A stretch of DNA of 64,000 bases from Bacillus sp. FJAT-25509 (GTDB lineage Bacteria > Bacillota > Bacilli > Bacillales > Bacillaceae_G), in contig NZ_LJIZ01000038.1 in NCBI RefSeq assembly GCF_001420605.1, positions 248,001 through 312,000 on the forward strand. The letters are read 5' to 3'. Each line of letters starts with the position of its first letter. The stretch's first letter is position 1. Of this stretch, positions 8,438-17,350 are shown piece by piece. The position numbers and the translations under genes were made by a program. The notes under the pieces were generated by a model. It did not search any database. It worked only from the letters and a program-made list of their open reading frames with translations, and had not been told where the DNA came from.

Positions 8438-9178
8438 ATGAATATAGAACATTTAAGCCATTGGAGCGGAGAATTAGGACGCGAAATGCAGTTGAACAGA
8501 TATGGACACAGTGGCATGCCAATCCTAGTTTTTCCTTCATCTGGGGGGACGCATTTTGAATACAATAATTTTGGAATGATTGATGTGTGTCATGACTTTA
8601 TTGAATCCGGAAAAGTTCAGTTTTTTACACTGTCTACCATAGATAGCGAAAGTTGGCTACACGACTCAAAATCGTTACATGACCGTGCATTAGCGCATGA
8701 GGCATATGATCGTTATGTAATTTCAGAAGCTATTCCATTTATTAAACATAAAACTGCTTGGTTTGATCCAATGATGACAACGGGTTGTAGTATGGGAGCA
8801 TATCATGCGTTGAACTTTTTCTTGAGACATCCAGATGTCTTCCAAACAACAGTTGCACTTAGCGGCGTGTACGATGTGCGTTTCTTTTTTGGGGATTATG
8901 GAAATGATCCTCTTGTATACGAAAATTCACCAAGTGATTACATATGGAATCAAAATGACGGATGGTTCATTGATCGATACCGTTCAGCAGGTATTATAAT
9001 TTGTACCGGGCTAGGTGATTGGGAACAAGACGGGCTGCCTTCATATTTTACATTAAAAGAAGCCTTTGAAGAAAAACAAATTAAAGCATGGTTTGATGAG
9101 TGGGGCGAAGATGTTTCGCATGACTGGGTTTGGTGGCGACGCCAAATGCCGTATTATTTAGAAGAATTATTTAAATAA
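8438..9178 (+). CDS. Second esterase-like alpha/beta hydrolase of the ligase operon
   Basis: The 246-residue protein is another esterase-type alpha/beta hydrolase, of the COG4947-like kind. MPILVFPSSGGTHFEYNNFG lies near residue 27 and the nucleophile elbow TTGCSMGAYHALNF near residue 120. The C-terminal VSHDWVWWRRQMPYYLEEL holds the likely catalytic His. The start is ATG 8438 after GGATAGGAGA; a longer frame opening at 8399 runs into the ligase gene and has no ribosome site. It shares no close similarity with the first esterase, so the two probably act at different steps. Confidence 0.82.
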   Translation: MNIEHLSHWSGELGREMQLNRYGHSGMPILVFPSSGGTHFEYNNFGMIDVCHDFIESGKVQFFTLSTIDSESWLHDSKSLHDRALAHEAYDRYVISEAIPFIKHKTAWFDPMMTTGCSMGAYHALNFFLRHPDVFQTTVALSGVYDVRFFFGDYGNDPLVYENSPSDYIWNQNDGWFIDRYRSAGIIICTGLGDWEQDGLPSYFTLKEAFEEKQIKAWFDEWGEDVSHDWVWWRRQMPYYLEELFK

Positions 9179-9333
9179 AAAATCATAAAAACTTCAATAC
9201 AGTAGAATGATATGTTTTTTTAATTTTATCTTAAAAGTAACAATATATGTGGCAATAAACACAAAATACTTTTTTAGGGCTACTTACACTAAAGCATGTT
9301 AGAGTTGAACATCATAACGAGGTGGTAATGAAA

Positions 9334-9726
9334 ATGAAAATTTTGTTTGATGAAACTTATACTTCAAATGACGGAAAGAGAACAAGTAGGAATATTTGGT
9401 ATGGAGATGCTGATTTAACTGTTGAAGGAAAATTTGGAAAAAACATGAATCTTAATGAAGATTTTATGGATAATTTATGCGAAATAATAAAAAATGACTT
9501 ATCTAAAAATGCAGCAAATAAGGCTTCTGAAACTAACTGGTATATTTATGGAAGTGGTATAACTCAGGAGGCTATTGGAGACAATATCCGTCCGACAATT
9601 ATGGTTCGTGAGAGGTCTGACGAATTTATAACTAATTTTAATATCAGTGACCACGATTTTGCAGTAAATATCGATGCTATTCTGCTGTTTAAGGCGGATT
9701 TTGAAAAACGTTTAGCTAGCCATTGA
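9334..9726 (+). CDS. Hypothetical protein, 130 residues
   Basis: This is a soluble acidic protein of no recognised family. The start is taken as ATG 9334, eight bases after GAGGTGG; GTG 9322 and ATG 9328 lie too close to that site. It opens MKILFDETYTSNDGKRTSR and shows alternating strand and helix patterns, with no signal or membrane segment. It is monocistronic and is followed by a terminator at 9762. No function is proposed. Confidence 0.65.
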   Translation: MKILFDETYTSNDGKRTSRNIWYGDADLTVEGKFGKNMNLNEDFMDNLCEIIKNDLSKNAANKASETNWYIYGSGITQEAIGDNIRPTIMVRERSDEFITNFNISDHDFAVNIDAILLFKADFEKRLASH

Positions 9727-9761
9727 AGAGTTATTTTATTAAAAGAATTTTCATACTATTC

Positions 9762-9799
9762 GAGGGGAATGATTTCATATTGAAGTCATTCTCCTTTTT
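9762..9799 (+). terminator. Intrinsic terminator
   Basis: GAGGGGAATGA pairs with TCATTCTCCTTT, and the stem continues through TTTC with GAAG to a five-base loop. A T-run follows. It ends the 9334-9726 gene. Confidence 0.75.
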
Positions 9800-10109
9800 C
9801 ATCTGGTGGGAGTCATTTTTGTGGAGAAAAAAACATTTAATAGGTACAAATATGAATAATTACACTTAAATACAATAAAAAAATCAACAAAATTTTAACT
9901 GATTAGATAGGTTGTAATAATTTAATAAACTGAATGAACTAGTGTATGATTAGTAAATTACTATTAAAGATTAACTTTCTATAGTGGTCAATAAGGAACG
10001 TTTTGATTGTTAAAATGATGTCTAAAATTTAAGGTAACTCAATAACGAAAAGTAGACGACTATAGAGAAATCTTTAAATATCAATTTCAAAATTAATAAG
10101 GTGAAATAA
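9800..10109 (+). other. AT-rich leader before the helicase gene
   Basis: These 310 bases hold no gene. They should contain the helicase promoter, but I could not fix a clear -35/-10 pair. AAGGTGA just before 10110 is the ribosome site. Confidence 0.4.
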
Positions 10110-12383
10110 ATGATTGTAAATACACTAAATGACGTAAATAAGTTAATTACAGAATGGCAGTCTGCAATTGAAGCAGAACGAAATTATTTAAAATTTCACG
10201 GTGGGAGAAGTTTTACACTTTCTAAGGGTACTCCATTGTACCAAATCGGACAAAGTACGGTGATCTTGTTTACAATTTATGCAGAAATTTTTGTGCCAGA
10301 AGGAACGCCGGTTCGAATAAAAATAGAAAATCAAGAGTATCAAGGTGAATTATTATCGTTTAAAGGCTCTCAAGTTGAAATTAAAATTAATGAAAGAATT
10401 ACTTCGATGATTCCATATGCTGAACTATTTAATGAACCATGGGAGCTACTAGATCAATTAATTGAAAGACTTGAGGAAATAAAAGATTATCGTAGTAAAC
10501 AAAAAAGAATTATGAAACTAATGAATGCTGATTCAACTGCTAAACATTTAAGTAAAATGAAGAAAGAAAGTTCGACAAAGCAGGAGTTGATTTATCGTTC
10601 GTTTTATAATGCAACAACATATATATGGGGACCGCCTGGTACTGGGAAATCTTATAATTTAACAAATATTATTTTAAAACATTACGAAAAAAATAAGTCA
10701 GTTTTAGTAATTGCTCATTCTAATGCTGCAGTAGATGTTTTAATGAAAAATGTAATTCATGAATTAGAACAGAAAGATAAATGGAAAAGTGGAGAGATTG
10801 TCCGCTATGGTTATACAAAAGATGAAGTGTTATTACAACATGAAGATATCCTTTCCTCAAAGCTTGTTGAGGTAAATGGAACTATTAATCAATATGAATT
10901 GGAAAATTTAGATGAACGAAAGCATTCAATGCTAAGGAAAGCTAGAAGAGGTGCAGCTTCAAAAAGAGAATTAGATGATATAAGTAAAATTCAAAATAAG
11001 TTAAATAAAATTCGAGGTGAAATTCGTGAAAAAGAAAAAGAATTGATTGATCAAGCAAAAGTGATTGGAACTACATTATCCAAATGTTCAATTGATCCTT
11101 TAATCTATTTACGCCAGTTCGATTTAGTTATTGTGGATGAAATTAGTATGGCATATACACCGCAAATCGCCTTTGCTTCTACATTAGGGAAACGAATTGT
11201 TGTTTGCGGAGATTTTAAACAATTACCGCCAATTGCATCATGTTTTCATAATGAATATGTGAAAAAGTGGCTACAGGAAGATTTATTTCATCATACTGGT
11301 ATAGTCCAAAAAATAGAAAAAGGTGAACCATTAATTAATTTAGTTTTATTGAATCAGCAAAGGAGAATGCATCCGGCCATATCTGGATTTACGAATAACG
11401 AAATCTATCATTCGTTAGTGTTTGATCATCCATCTGTCAAAAAAAGACAGGAAATCGCTAAACATAGACCATTTCCAATGAAAGCGAATAGTTTAATAAA
11501 TTCACAATTTCTAAAAACCTATGCTTTAAAAGATTCAAATACGAATTCTAGATATAATTTAGGGTCTGCGATTATTGCAATTCAATGTATACTTTCAAGT
11601 GTAGTAGATGGGGTCAAGTCTATTGGAATTGTTACGCCATATAGAGCACAGGCAAAGTTACTTACGGCACTCCATAAAGAGATTATCGGAAAAACAAAAT
11701 ATCGAGAATTACCAATACAAATCGCAACAGTTCACCGATTTCAAGGAGCGGAGTGCGACGTAATCATTTTTGATTCAGTAGATACGAAACCACAATATTC
11801 ACCTGGTTTGCTACTAACAGATCAAAACAGTGAAAGATTAATTAATGTTGCTTTGACTAGAGCTCGAGGTAAATTTATTCATATTGCTGATATTCCATTT
11901 ATAAAAAGTAAAACAAATTCAAAAAAAACGATTAATAAGTTAATTCATTATCAAATGGATAAGGAATACAAGGTGAGTAAAGAGGAGTTTGAAAAGGTTT
12001 TTTCAAAGAGTATATCAAAGAGGTTAAGACTGTTTTTAAATGATTCAATTGATCTGAAAAATGAATTAGTAAATGATCTAAAAAATGCTAATAAAAAAAT
12101 AATCGTCTCGATGCCAAATTTATCTGAAATGTCTTTGGAAATTCGAAAAATTATAAATGATGTTGAGGTACCCATTCTCTTTATTAGTGAACTTCACTAT
12201 GAAAATCAAAAAAATAGAAGTTTTATTAAAAAAGAGCAAGTTCAACCTTTTATTATGATAGATAACGAAATTTTATGGTTTGGAATTCCTTTGTCAAATG
12301 TAAGTTTAAACCAATCAAATAACTCGGCAAGATTGAATTGTCCTTTAACTTGTCAAATAGTAAAAGGATTTATCGATTTTTAA
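10110..12383 (+). CDS. UPF1-like superfamily 1 helicase with degenerate PLD-like tail
   Basis: The 757-residue protein has an N-terminal strand-rich domain (residues 1-110), then a full SF1B helicase core. Motifs seen are Walker A GPPGTGKS (174-181), Walker B VIVDEIS (DE at 343-344), GDFKQLPP (about 367), LNQQRRMHP (about 414), VHRFQGAECDVIIFDS (about 547) and NVALTRARGKF (about 588). The last 115 residues resemble the C-terminal PLD-like module of related proteins (IIVSMPNLSEMSLEIRK ... FIMIDNEILWFGIPL) but lack an HxK catalytic pair. It is probably an ATP-driven DNA or RNA translocase. It stands alone, with no nuclease or methylase beside it; defence or repair roles are speculation. Confidence 0.85.
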   Translation: MIVNTLNDVNKLITEWQSAIEAERNYLKFHGGRSFTLSKGTPLYQIGQSTVILFTIYAEIFVPEGTPVRIKIENQEYQGELLSFKGSQVEIKINERITSMIPYAELFNEPWELLDQLIERLEEIKDYRSKQKRIMKLMNADSTAKHLSKMKKESSTKQELIYRSFYNATTYIWGPPGTGKSYNLTNIILKHYEKNKSVLVIAHSNAAVDVLMKNVIHELEQKDKWKSGEIVRYGYTKDEVLLQHEDILSSKLVEVNGTINQYELENLDERKHSMLRKARRGAASKRELDDISKIQNKLNKIRGEIREKEKELIDQAKVIGTTLSKCSIDPLIYLRQFDLVIVDEISMAYTPQIAFASTLGKRIVVCGDFKQLPPIASCFHNEYVKKWLQEDLFHHTGIVQKIEKGEPLINLVLLNQQRRMHPAISGFTNNEIYHSLVFDHPSVKKRQEIAKHRPFPMKANSLINSQFLKTYALKDSNTNSRYNLGSAIIAIQCILSSVVDGVKSIGIVTPYRAQAKLLTALHKEIIGKTKYRELPIQIATVHRFQGAECDVIIFDSVDTKPQYSPGLLLTDQNSERLINVALTRARGKFIHIADIPFIKSKTNSKKTINKLIHYQMDKEYKVSKEEFEKVFSKSISKRLRLFLNDSIDLKNELVNDLKNANKKIIVSMPNLSEMSLEIRKIINDVEVPILFISELHYENQKNRSFIKKEQVQPFIMIDNEILWFGIPLSNVSLNQSNNSARLNCPLTCQIVKGFIDF

Positions 12384-12479
12384 AAGTTACATAGAAAGTA
12401 TTCTATGTAATTTTTTTTATTCTTATTAATTAATTTTCCGCATAAAATAAAAATAAAATGCTACGGGATAGGTGAATAA

Positions 12480-13655
12480 ATGGTCGATCGATCGGTTTTT
12501 TCTAAGTTGTCTATGCCATGTGCTTTTTTAGATTGGGATGCTTTTGTTCAAAATGTGGATGATATTGCCACTAAATCAAACGGTAAGAAAATACGAATTG
12601 CTACAAAATCAATTCGTAGTGTACAAGTTTTAAAATATATTTTAGAGAGCAATGATTGTTATGAGGGGCTAATGTGTTATAACCCTCATGAAGCAGATTT
12701 TCTTGCTGAAAATGGTTTTGATAATTTATTAATTGGTTATCCTACAGTTGATCTCTTAGGATTAAATAAAATTGCATTACAAATAAAAAAGGGTAAAAAA
12801 ATCATTTGTATGGTGGATCAGATTGAACAGATCAGTTTGATTGAAAAGATCGCAGTAAAAAATGAGATTGTTATTCCACTTTGTATCGACGTAGACATGA
12901 GTACTTCATATTTAGGATTTCATTTTGGAGTAAGAAGGTCACCAATTAAAGAAGCTAGGGATTTAGTACCGTTACTAACACATATATTGCAATCCTTGAA
13001 TGTGCGCTTGGAAGGAATTATGGGATATGAGGCACAAATTGCAGGGGTTGGAGATGATGCAAAAAATAGGTTTTTGAAAAATAAAATAATCCAGTTTTTA
13101 AAGAAGAAATCATTAGGTGAAATTGCGAAAAAAAGAAGAGAAATTGTTAAATACATTGAAAAAGATGGCTACCACCTTGAATTTGTAAATGGTGGAGGTA
13201 CTGGAAGTCTTTACTCGACATCAAAGGAAAAAGTGGTAACGGAAGTAACAGTAGGATCAGGATTTTACGCTCCAACATTATTTGATGAATACAGAAGTTT
13301 TCAATATCAACCGTCAATTGGCTTTGCTTTACCAATCATTCGAAAACCAGCAGATAAGATTTTTACATGCACAAGTGGAGGTTTTATTGCTTCAGGTGCT
13401 GTAGGAAAAGAAAAATTACCAACTCCATATTCCCCAGAACATTGTACTTTATTGCCACTAGAAGGTGCTGGTGAAGTTCAAACCCCAGTTTTTTATTCAG
13501 GTCATGAAGATTTAAAAATAGGAGAAGCTATTTTATTTAGACCAAGCAAGTCTGGAGAAATTGCTGAGCGTTTTTCTCATTTATATGTAGTCAGTAAAAA
13601 TAAGATCATCGACCAGTTCACAACATACAGAGGAGATAGGGGGTGCTTCCTATGA
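12480..13655 (+). CDS. PLP-dependent alanine-racemase-fold enzyme (amino acid deaminase/aldolase type)
   Basis: This 391-residue type III PLP enzyme has the alanine racemase N-terminal barrel fused to a D-threonine-aldolase-like C-terminal domain. The likely PLP lysine is K43 in IRIATKSIRS. Later motifs are GIMGYEAQIAG, VNGGGTGSL near residue 235 and TVGSGFYAP. The C-terminal stretch PLEGAGEVQTP ... IGEAILFRPSKSGEIAERF fits the metal-binding barrel of the family. Its stop overlaps the start of the lactone oxidase gene by four bases (ATGA), so the two are translated together. The true substrate is unknown. Confidence 0.8.
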   Translation: MVDRSVFSKLSMPCAFLDWDAFVQNVDDIATKSNGKKIRIATKSIRSVQVLKYILESNDCYEGLMCYNPHEADFLAENGFDNLLIGYPTVDLLGLNKIALQIKKGKKIICMVDQIEQISLIEKIAVKNEIVIPLCIDVDMSTSYLGFHFGVRRSPIKEARDLVPLLTHILQSLNVRLEGIMGYEAQIAGVGDDAKNRFLKNKIIQFLKKKSLGEIAKKRREIVKYIEKDGYHLEFVNGGGTGSLYSTSKEKVVTEVTVGSGFYAPTLFDEYRSFQYQPSIGFALPIIRKPADKIFTCTSGGFIASGAVGKEKLPTPYSPEHCTLLPLEGAGEVQTPVFYSGHEDLKIGEAILFRPSKSGEIAERFSHLYVVSKNKIIDQFTTYRGDRGCFL

Positions 13656-14950
13656 AAAGTATGTTATGGAAAAACTGGTCTGGAAGTGTAAAATTTATCC
13701 CGAATCAAGTATTTTACCCATCATCGATTGAAGAAGTAGTTAGCCTCGTTAAAAGAGCTAGCTCGGAAAATAAGAAAATAAGAGTAGTAGGTTCAAGTCA
13801 CTCTTTTACGCCACTAATTTCAACAAACGACTATTTAATTTCACTAGATAATTTAAATGGAGTTATTTCAATTAATAAAGAGGAACAAATTGCCGAAGTT
13901 TGGGCTGGAACTAAGCTTGAGCAATTAGGAAATGAATTATACGAATCAGGTTATTCACAAGAGAATTTAGGTGATATAAATGTTCAATCAATTGCAGGAG
14001 CATTTTTAACGGGTACACATGGCACAGGTATTGAACATGGAATTTTATCTACACAAATCGAAGAGATGACAGTAGTATTACCATCAGGTGATCTACTAGA
14101 TTGTTCAAAGACAAAAAATACAGATATTTATAGGGCACTTGGCGTATCGTTAGGTTTGCTAGGCATCGTTGTTAAATTTAAAATTAGAATTAAACCTGCA
14201 AATACGTATCGTTATGAAAGTAAAAAAGTAATGATTGATGAAGTTTATAGTAATCTATTAAATTTGAAAAAAGAAAATGAACATTTTGAGTTTTACTTAT
14301 TTCCCTATTCTGAGAATGTTCAAGTAAAGGTAATGAATGAAACTAGAACAAAGAAACATTCATTTAAATTTGAGAAATGGAAAGTAGCAACGATTGAAAA
14401 TAAAGCATTCTGGTTATTAAGTGAGTTTAGTAGAAACTTTCCAAAAAGTAGTTCTCAAATTAGTAAAATAAGTGGCAGTAGTGTTCCAAATTCGAGAATG
14501 GTCGGACCGAGTCATGAATTATTTTCAACAACTCGAAATGTGAAATTTAACGAAATGGAATATAGTATTCCAGCACAATATATGAATGATGCGACTTTAG
14601 AAATACAAGAAGAGATTAAAAATAAACGATTTAACGTCCATTTCCCAATCGAATGTCGATTCGTAAAATCTGACAACTTTTTAATAAGTCCTGCTTCGAT
14701 GCGAGATTCAGCATATATCGCAATCCATATGTATAAAGGAATGCCTCATCAAGAATATTTTAATAGGATAGAAGAAATTCTTCAAAGCTATAATGGTAGA
14801 CCACATTGGGGAAAAATGCATTCAATGAATATAGAAAAACTAAATCATTCTTATCCATCATTATCTAACTTTCTTACGATTCGAAGTCAATTAGATAAGA
14901 ATAATATTTTTGTGAATGCTTATTTAGAGAAATTATTTAAGATTGAATAA
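13652..14950 (+). CDS. FAD-linked sugar-lactone oxidase (arabinono/gulonolactone oxidase family)
   Basis: This 432-residue flavoprotein belongs to the vanillyl-alcohol-oxidase superfamily. The FAD domain shows PSSIEEVVSLVKRA, VVGSSHSFTPL (residues 45-55) and INVQSIAGAFLTGTHGTG. The C-terminal FPIECRFVKSD ... GRPHWGKMH is typical of D-arabinono-1,4-lactone oxidases; the HWGK motif is characteristic of aldonolactone oxidoreductases. The start is ATG 13652, eight bases after AGGAGATAGGGGG and overlapping the previous stop. No secretion signal is seen. The link with the PLP enzyme suggests one short pathway, not yet defined. Confidence 0.85.
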   Translation: MKSMLWKNWSGSVKFIPNQVFYPSSIEEVVSLVKRASSENKKIRVVGSSHSFTPLISTNDYLISLDNLNGVISINKEEQIAEVWAGTKLEQLGNELYESGYSQENLGDINVQSIAGAFLTGTHGTGIEHGILSTQIEEMTVVLPSGDLLDCSKTKNTDIYRALGVSLGLLGIVVKFKIRIKPANTYRYESKKVMIDEVYSNLLNLKKENEHFEFYLFPYSENVQVKVMNETRTKKHSFKFEKWKVATIENKAFWLLSEFSRNFPKSSSQISKISGSSVPNSRMVGPSHELFSTTRNVKFNEMEYSIPAQYMNDATLEIQEEIKNKRFNVHFPIECRFVKSDNFLISPASMRDSAYIAIHMYKGMPHQEYFNRIEEILQSYNGRPHWGKMHSMNIEKLNHSYPSLSNFLTIRSQLDKNNIFVNAYLEKLFKIE

Positions 14951-15104
14951 TAGTTGTTGATTATATGTCTTGCTTTATAATGGATTAATAGTTTTAGTCA
15001 TTTATATCTTTATTATAAAAGAGTTAATAATAAAAAATACGAACATTAAGTGAAATTAATTAGAAAACTTGGTCTAAATAATAGGTACATTACTAAATAG
15101 CTTT

Positions 15105-15134
15105 AAATGACTGAACAGGCTTCAGTCATTTTTT
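15105..15134 (+). terminator. Intrinsic terminator upstream of efeO
   Basis: An 11-bp stem, AAATGACTGAA with TTCAGTCATTT, closes on a CAGGC loop and is followed by Ts. It lies between the lactone oxidase gene and the efeO promoter, isolating the two units. The bases from 14951 to 15104 hold nothing else recognisable. Confidence 0.8.
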
Positions 15135-15146
15135 ATGAAAATCTAA

Positions 15147-15175
15147 TTGAAAATATTTATCAATTGTATTATGAT
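15147..15175 (+). promoter_or_regulatory. Sigma-A promoter of the efe operon
   Basis: TTGAAA (15147-15152) and TATGAT (15170-15175) are separated by exactly 17 bases. The pair lies 66 bases before efeO and just downstream of a terminator. Confidence 0.75.
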
Positions 15176-15181
15176 AAGTAA

Positions 15182-15196
15182 TGAGAAAAGTTATCA
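15182..15196 (+). promoter_or_regulatory. Fur-box candidate
   Basis: TGAGAAAAGTTATCA matches the 7-1-7 Fur consensus TGATAATnATTATCA at 11 of 14 fixed positions. It begins about seven bases after the -10, over the expected transcription start, where bound Fur would block initiation. This fits an iron-uptake operon. Confidence 0.65.
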
Positions 15197-15240
15197 ATAT
15201 CAATTACATATATTAATTTAGATTTTTCGGGGGTATTTTC

Positions 15241-16089
15241 ATGAAGAAGCAAACTACAATGATCGCAATTTCTCTTGCTACAAGCTTAATGATGGCAGGT
15301 TGTGCACAAAAAAGTGAAGAAGCTAGTAATGTAAAAAAAGATTCAAAAGTAGAACAAACAGTAAATTTAGATAAAGAGATTAATAATTATAGAGATTTTG
15401 TTGTTTCTCAAACTGAAGAGTTCGTAGCAAATACACAAAAGTTTGTTAATGCAATTAATGAAGGAAACATGGCAGAAGCAAAACGTTTATATCCAATTAG
15501 TCGTTCATATTACGAAAGAATTGAACCAGTAGCAGAATCATTCGGTGATTTAGATCCAAAAATCGATGCACGTGAAGGTGATGTACCTGCTAATGAGTGG
15601 ACTGGTTTCCACAAAATTGAGCAAGTTCTTTGGGTTCAAAATACAACAAAAGGTCTTGAAAAATATACAGAACAACTTATGAAGGATGCTAACTACTTAA
15701 GAGCAAAAGTAGAAACAGCTGAAATTGATCCTGTATTATTTGTAACTGGTCCTGTAGAATTACTAAATGAAGTATCATCTTCGAAGGTTACTGGTGAAGA
15801 AGAACGTTATTCTCATACAGATTTAGCTGATTTTGCAGCTAACGTGGAAGGGTCAGATAAAATCGTTCAATTATTATCTGATAAATTAAAAGCAAAAGAT
15901 GCTGATTTAGCTTCAACAATTGAAACTAGATTCAATGATTTAATGACAACTTTAAATACTTATAAAAAAGGTGATCAATACGTTGATTACAAACAGTTAA
16001 AAGAAGATGAAGTAAAAAAATTGGCTCAACAAGTAGATGCATTAGCAGAACCGATTTCTCAAGTTGGGGCAACATTAGGGGTTAAATAA
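15241..16089 (+). CDS. efeO: EfeO/EfeM-type iron-uptake lipoprotein (M75 imelysin domain)
   Basis: This is the 282-residue extracellular component of the EfeUOB iron system. It is a lipoprotein with lipobox MAGC (Cys21). The imelysin-like helical domain covers about residues 45-280 and contains the M75 motif HxxE in EWTGFHKIEQVLW near residue 120. There is no N-terminal cupredoxin domain, so this is the short EfeM-like form usual in bacilli. It is the first gene of the operon, one base before efeB, and is expected to bring iron to the permease. Regulation by iron is likely from the Fur-like site upstream. Confidence 0.92.
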   Translation: MKKQTTMIAISLATSLMMAGCAQKSEEASNVKKDSKVEQTVNLDKEINNYRDFVVSQTEEFVANTQKFVNAINEGNMAEAKRLYPISRSYYERIEPVAESFGDLDPKIDAREGDVPANEWTGFHKIEQVLWVQNTTKGLEKYTEQLMKDANYLRAKVETAEIDPVLFVTGPVELLNEVSSSKVTGEEERYSHTDLADFAANVEGSDKIVQLLSDKLKAKDADLASTIETRFNDLMTTLNTYKKGDQYVDYKQLKEDEVKKLAQQVDALAEPISQVGATLGVK

Positions 16090-16090
16090 T

Positions 16091-17341
16091 ATGAAAAAAT
16101 TAGAAACGAATAAAGTTTCTAGAAGAGATGCACTAAAACTTCTTGGAGTTGGCGGAGCTGGCTTACTGATCGGTGCGACTGGAATTGAAGTAGCAACTGA
16201 AAAGGTAACTAATTTCTTTTCACCAGCAAAAGCGGATGCAAAGGAGATTCTGCCATTTTATGGAAAGTACCAACAAGGAATTATTACTCCTGCTCAAGAT
16301 TTTATGTATTTGGCGTCATTTCAACTAGAAACTACTTCAAAAGCAGATGTCAAAACACTGTTTAAAAAATGGACGGAAGCATCAGCATTAATGAGTGAAG
16401 GAAAAGAATTAGGAGATTCTGAATTTCCTTCATCTCCACCGGTTGATACTGGTGAGGCAACAGGTCTCCAACCGATGAAACTTACATTTACATTTGGAGT
16501 TGGATCTACATTTTTTGAACGATTATCGATTCAAGCAAGTAAACCATCGGGGTTAAAAGATTTACCGCATTTCCCTGGTGATAACTTAAGAGAAGAATGG
16601 AATGGTGGAGACATCGTAGTTCAAGTTTGTGCAAACGATCAACAAGTTGCATTTCATGGTATAAGAAACTTGATTCGTATTGGACGTGGAACTGTTAGCT
16701 TAAAATGGATGCAGCACGGCTTCCAACGTTCATCTGGAGCGGATCCTTCTGGTAGTACACCTAGAAACTTAATGGGTTTCAAAGACGGTACTGGAAATCC
16801 AAATACAAAAGATGAAAATGAAATGAATTCTCATATTTGGGTACAAAACGGCGATGGTCCAGCTTGGTTAACTGGTGGTTCTTATTTAGTTGCAAGACGT
16901 ATTCGTATACGTGTTGAGGAATGGGATCGTAGTTCTTTAATAGATCAAGAACAAACATTTGGACGTCATAGAGCAACTGGTGCACCAATTGGTGAAAGAG
17001 ATGAATTTTCTAAAATAGATTTAAAGAAAACAGATGATAATGGTAAATTATTAATTCCTGCAGACTCACATGTTGCTTTAGCAAGAGGAAATGGAAAAAT
17101 AAAAATTTTAAGAAGATCATATTCTTATACTGACGGACTAGATATCCAAACGGGAAAATTAGATGCAGGCTTACTATTTGTTAGTTTCCAAAGAGACTTA
17201 GAAAAACAATTTATACCAATGCAAGATAAATTAGCAAAAATGGATTTATTGAATGAATACATTCAGCATAATGGTAGTGCTGTTTTTGCATGCTTCCCAG
17301 GTGTTAAGAATGGAAGATATATTGGTGAAGGATTACTCTAG
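16091..17341 (+). CDS. efeB: EfeB DyP-type heme peroxidase, Tat-exported
   Basis: This 416-residue dye-decolorising-type peroxidase of the Efe system has a twin-arginine signal (SRRDALKLLG at residues 10-19, then a hydrophobic stretch) for export in folded form. The DyP signature GFKDGTGNP is near residue 230, and TFGRHRATGAPIG lies near residue 290 in the region that supplies the heme ligand. The C-terminal DGLDIQTGKLDAGLLFVSFQ also fits the family. EfeB is thought to oxidise ferrous iron or otherwise aid iron delivery outside the cell. The next gene follows immediately. Confidence 0.93.
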   Translation: MKKLETNKVSRRDALKLLGVGGAGLLIGATGIEVATEKVTNFFSPAKADAKEILPFYGKYQQGIITPAQDFMYLASFQLETTSKADVKTLFKKWTEASALMSEGKELGDSEFPSSPPVDTGEATGLQPMKLTFTFGVGSTFFERLSIQASKPSGLKDLPHFPGDNLREEWNGGDIVVQVCANDQQVAFHGIRNLIRIGRGTVSLKWMQHGFQRSSGADPSGSTPRNLMGFKDGTGNPNTKDENEMNSHIWVQNGDGPAWLTGGSYLVARRIRIRVEEWDRSSLIDQEQTFGRHRATGAPIGERDEFSKIDLKKTDDNGKLLIPADSHVALARGNGKIKILRRSYSYTDGLDIQTGKLDAGLLFVSFQRDLEKQFIPMQDKLAKMDLLNEYIQHNGSAVFACFPGVKNGRYIGEGLL

Positions 17342-17350
17342 GTGAATGTC

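Noticed and set aside
13147-13335. Minus-strand frame inside the PLP enzyme gene
   Set aside because: It is a shadow of the coding strand, with no ribosome site.
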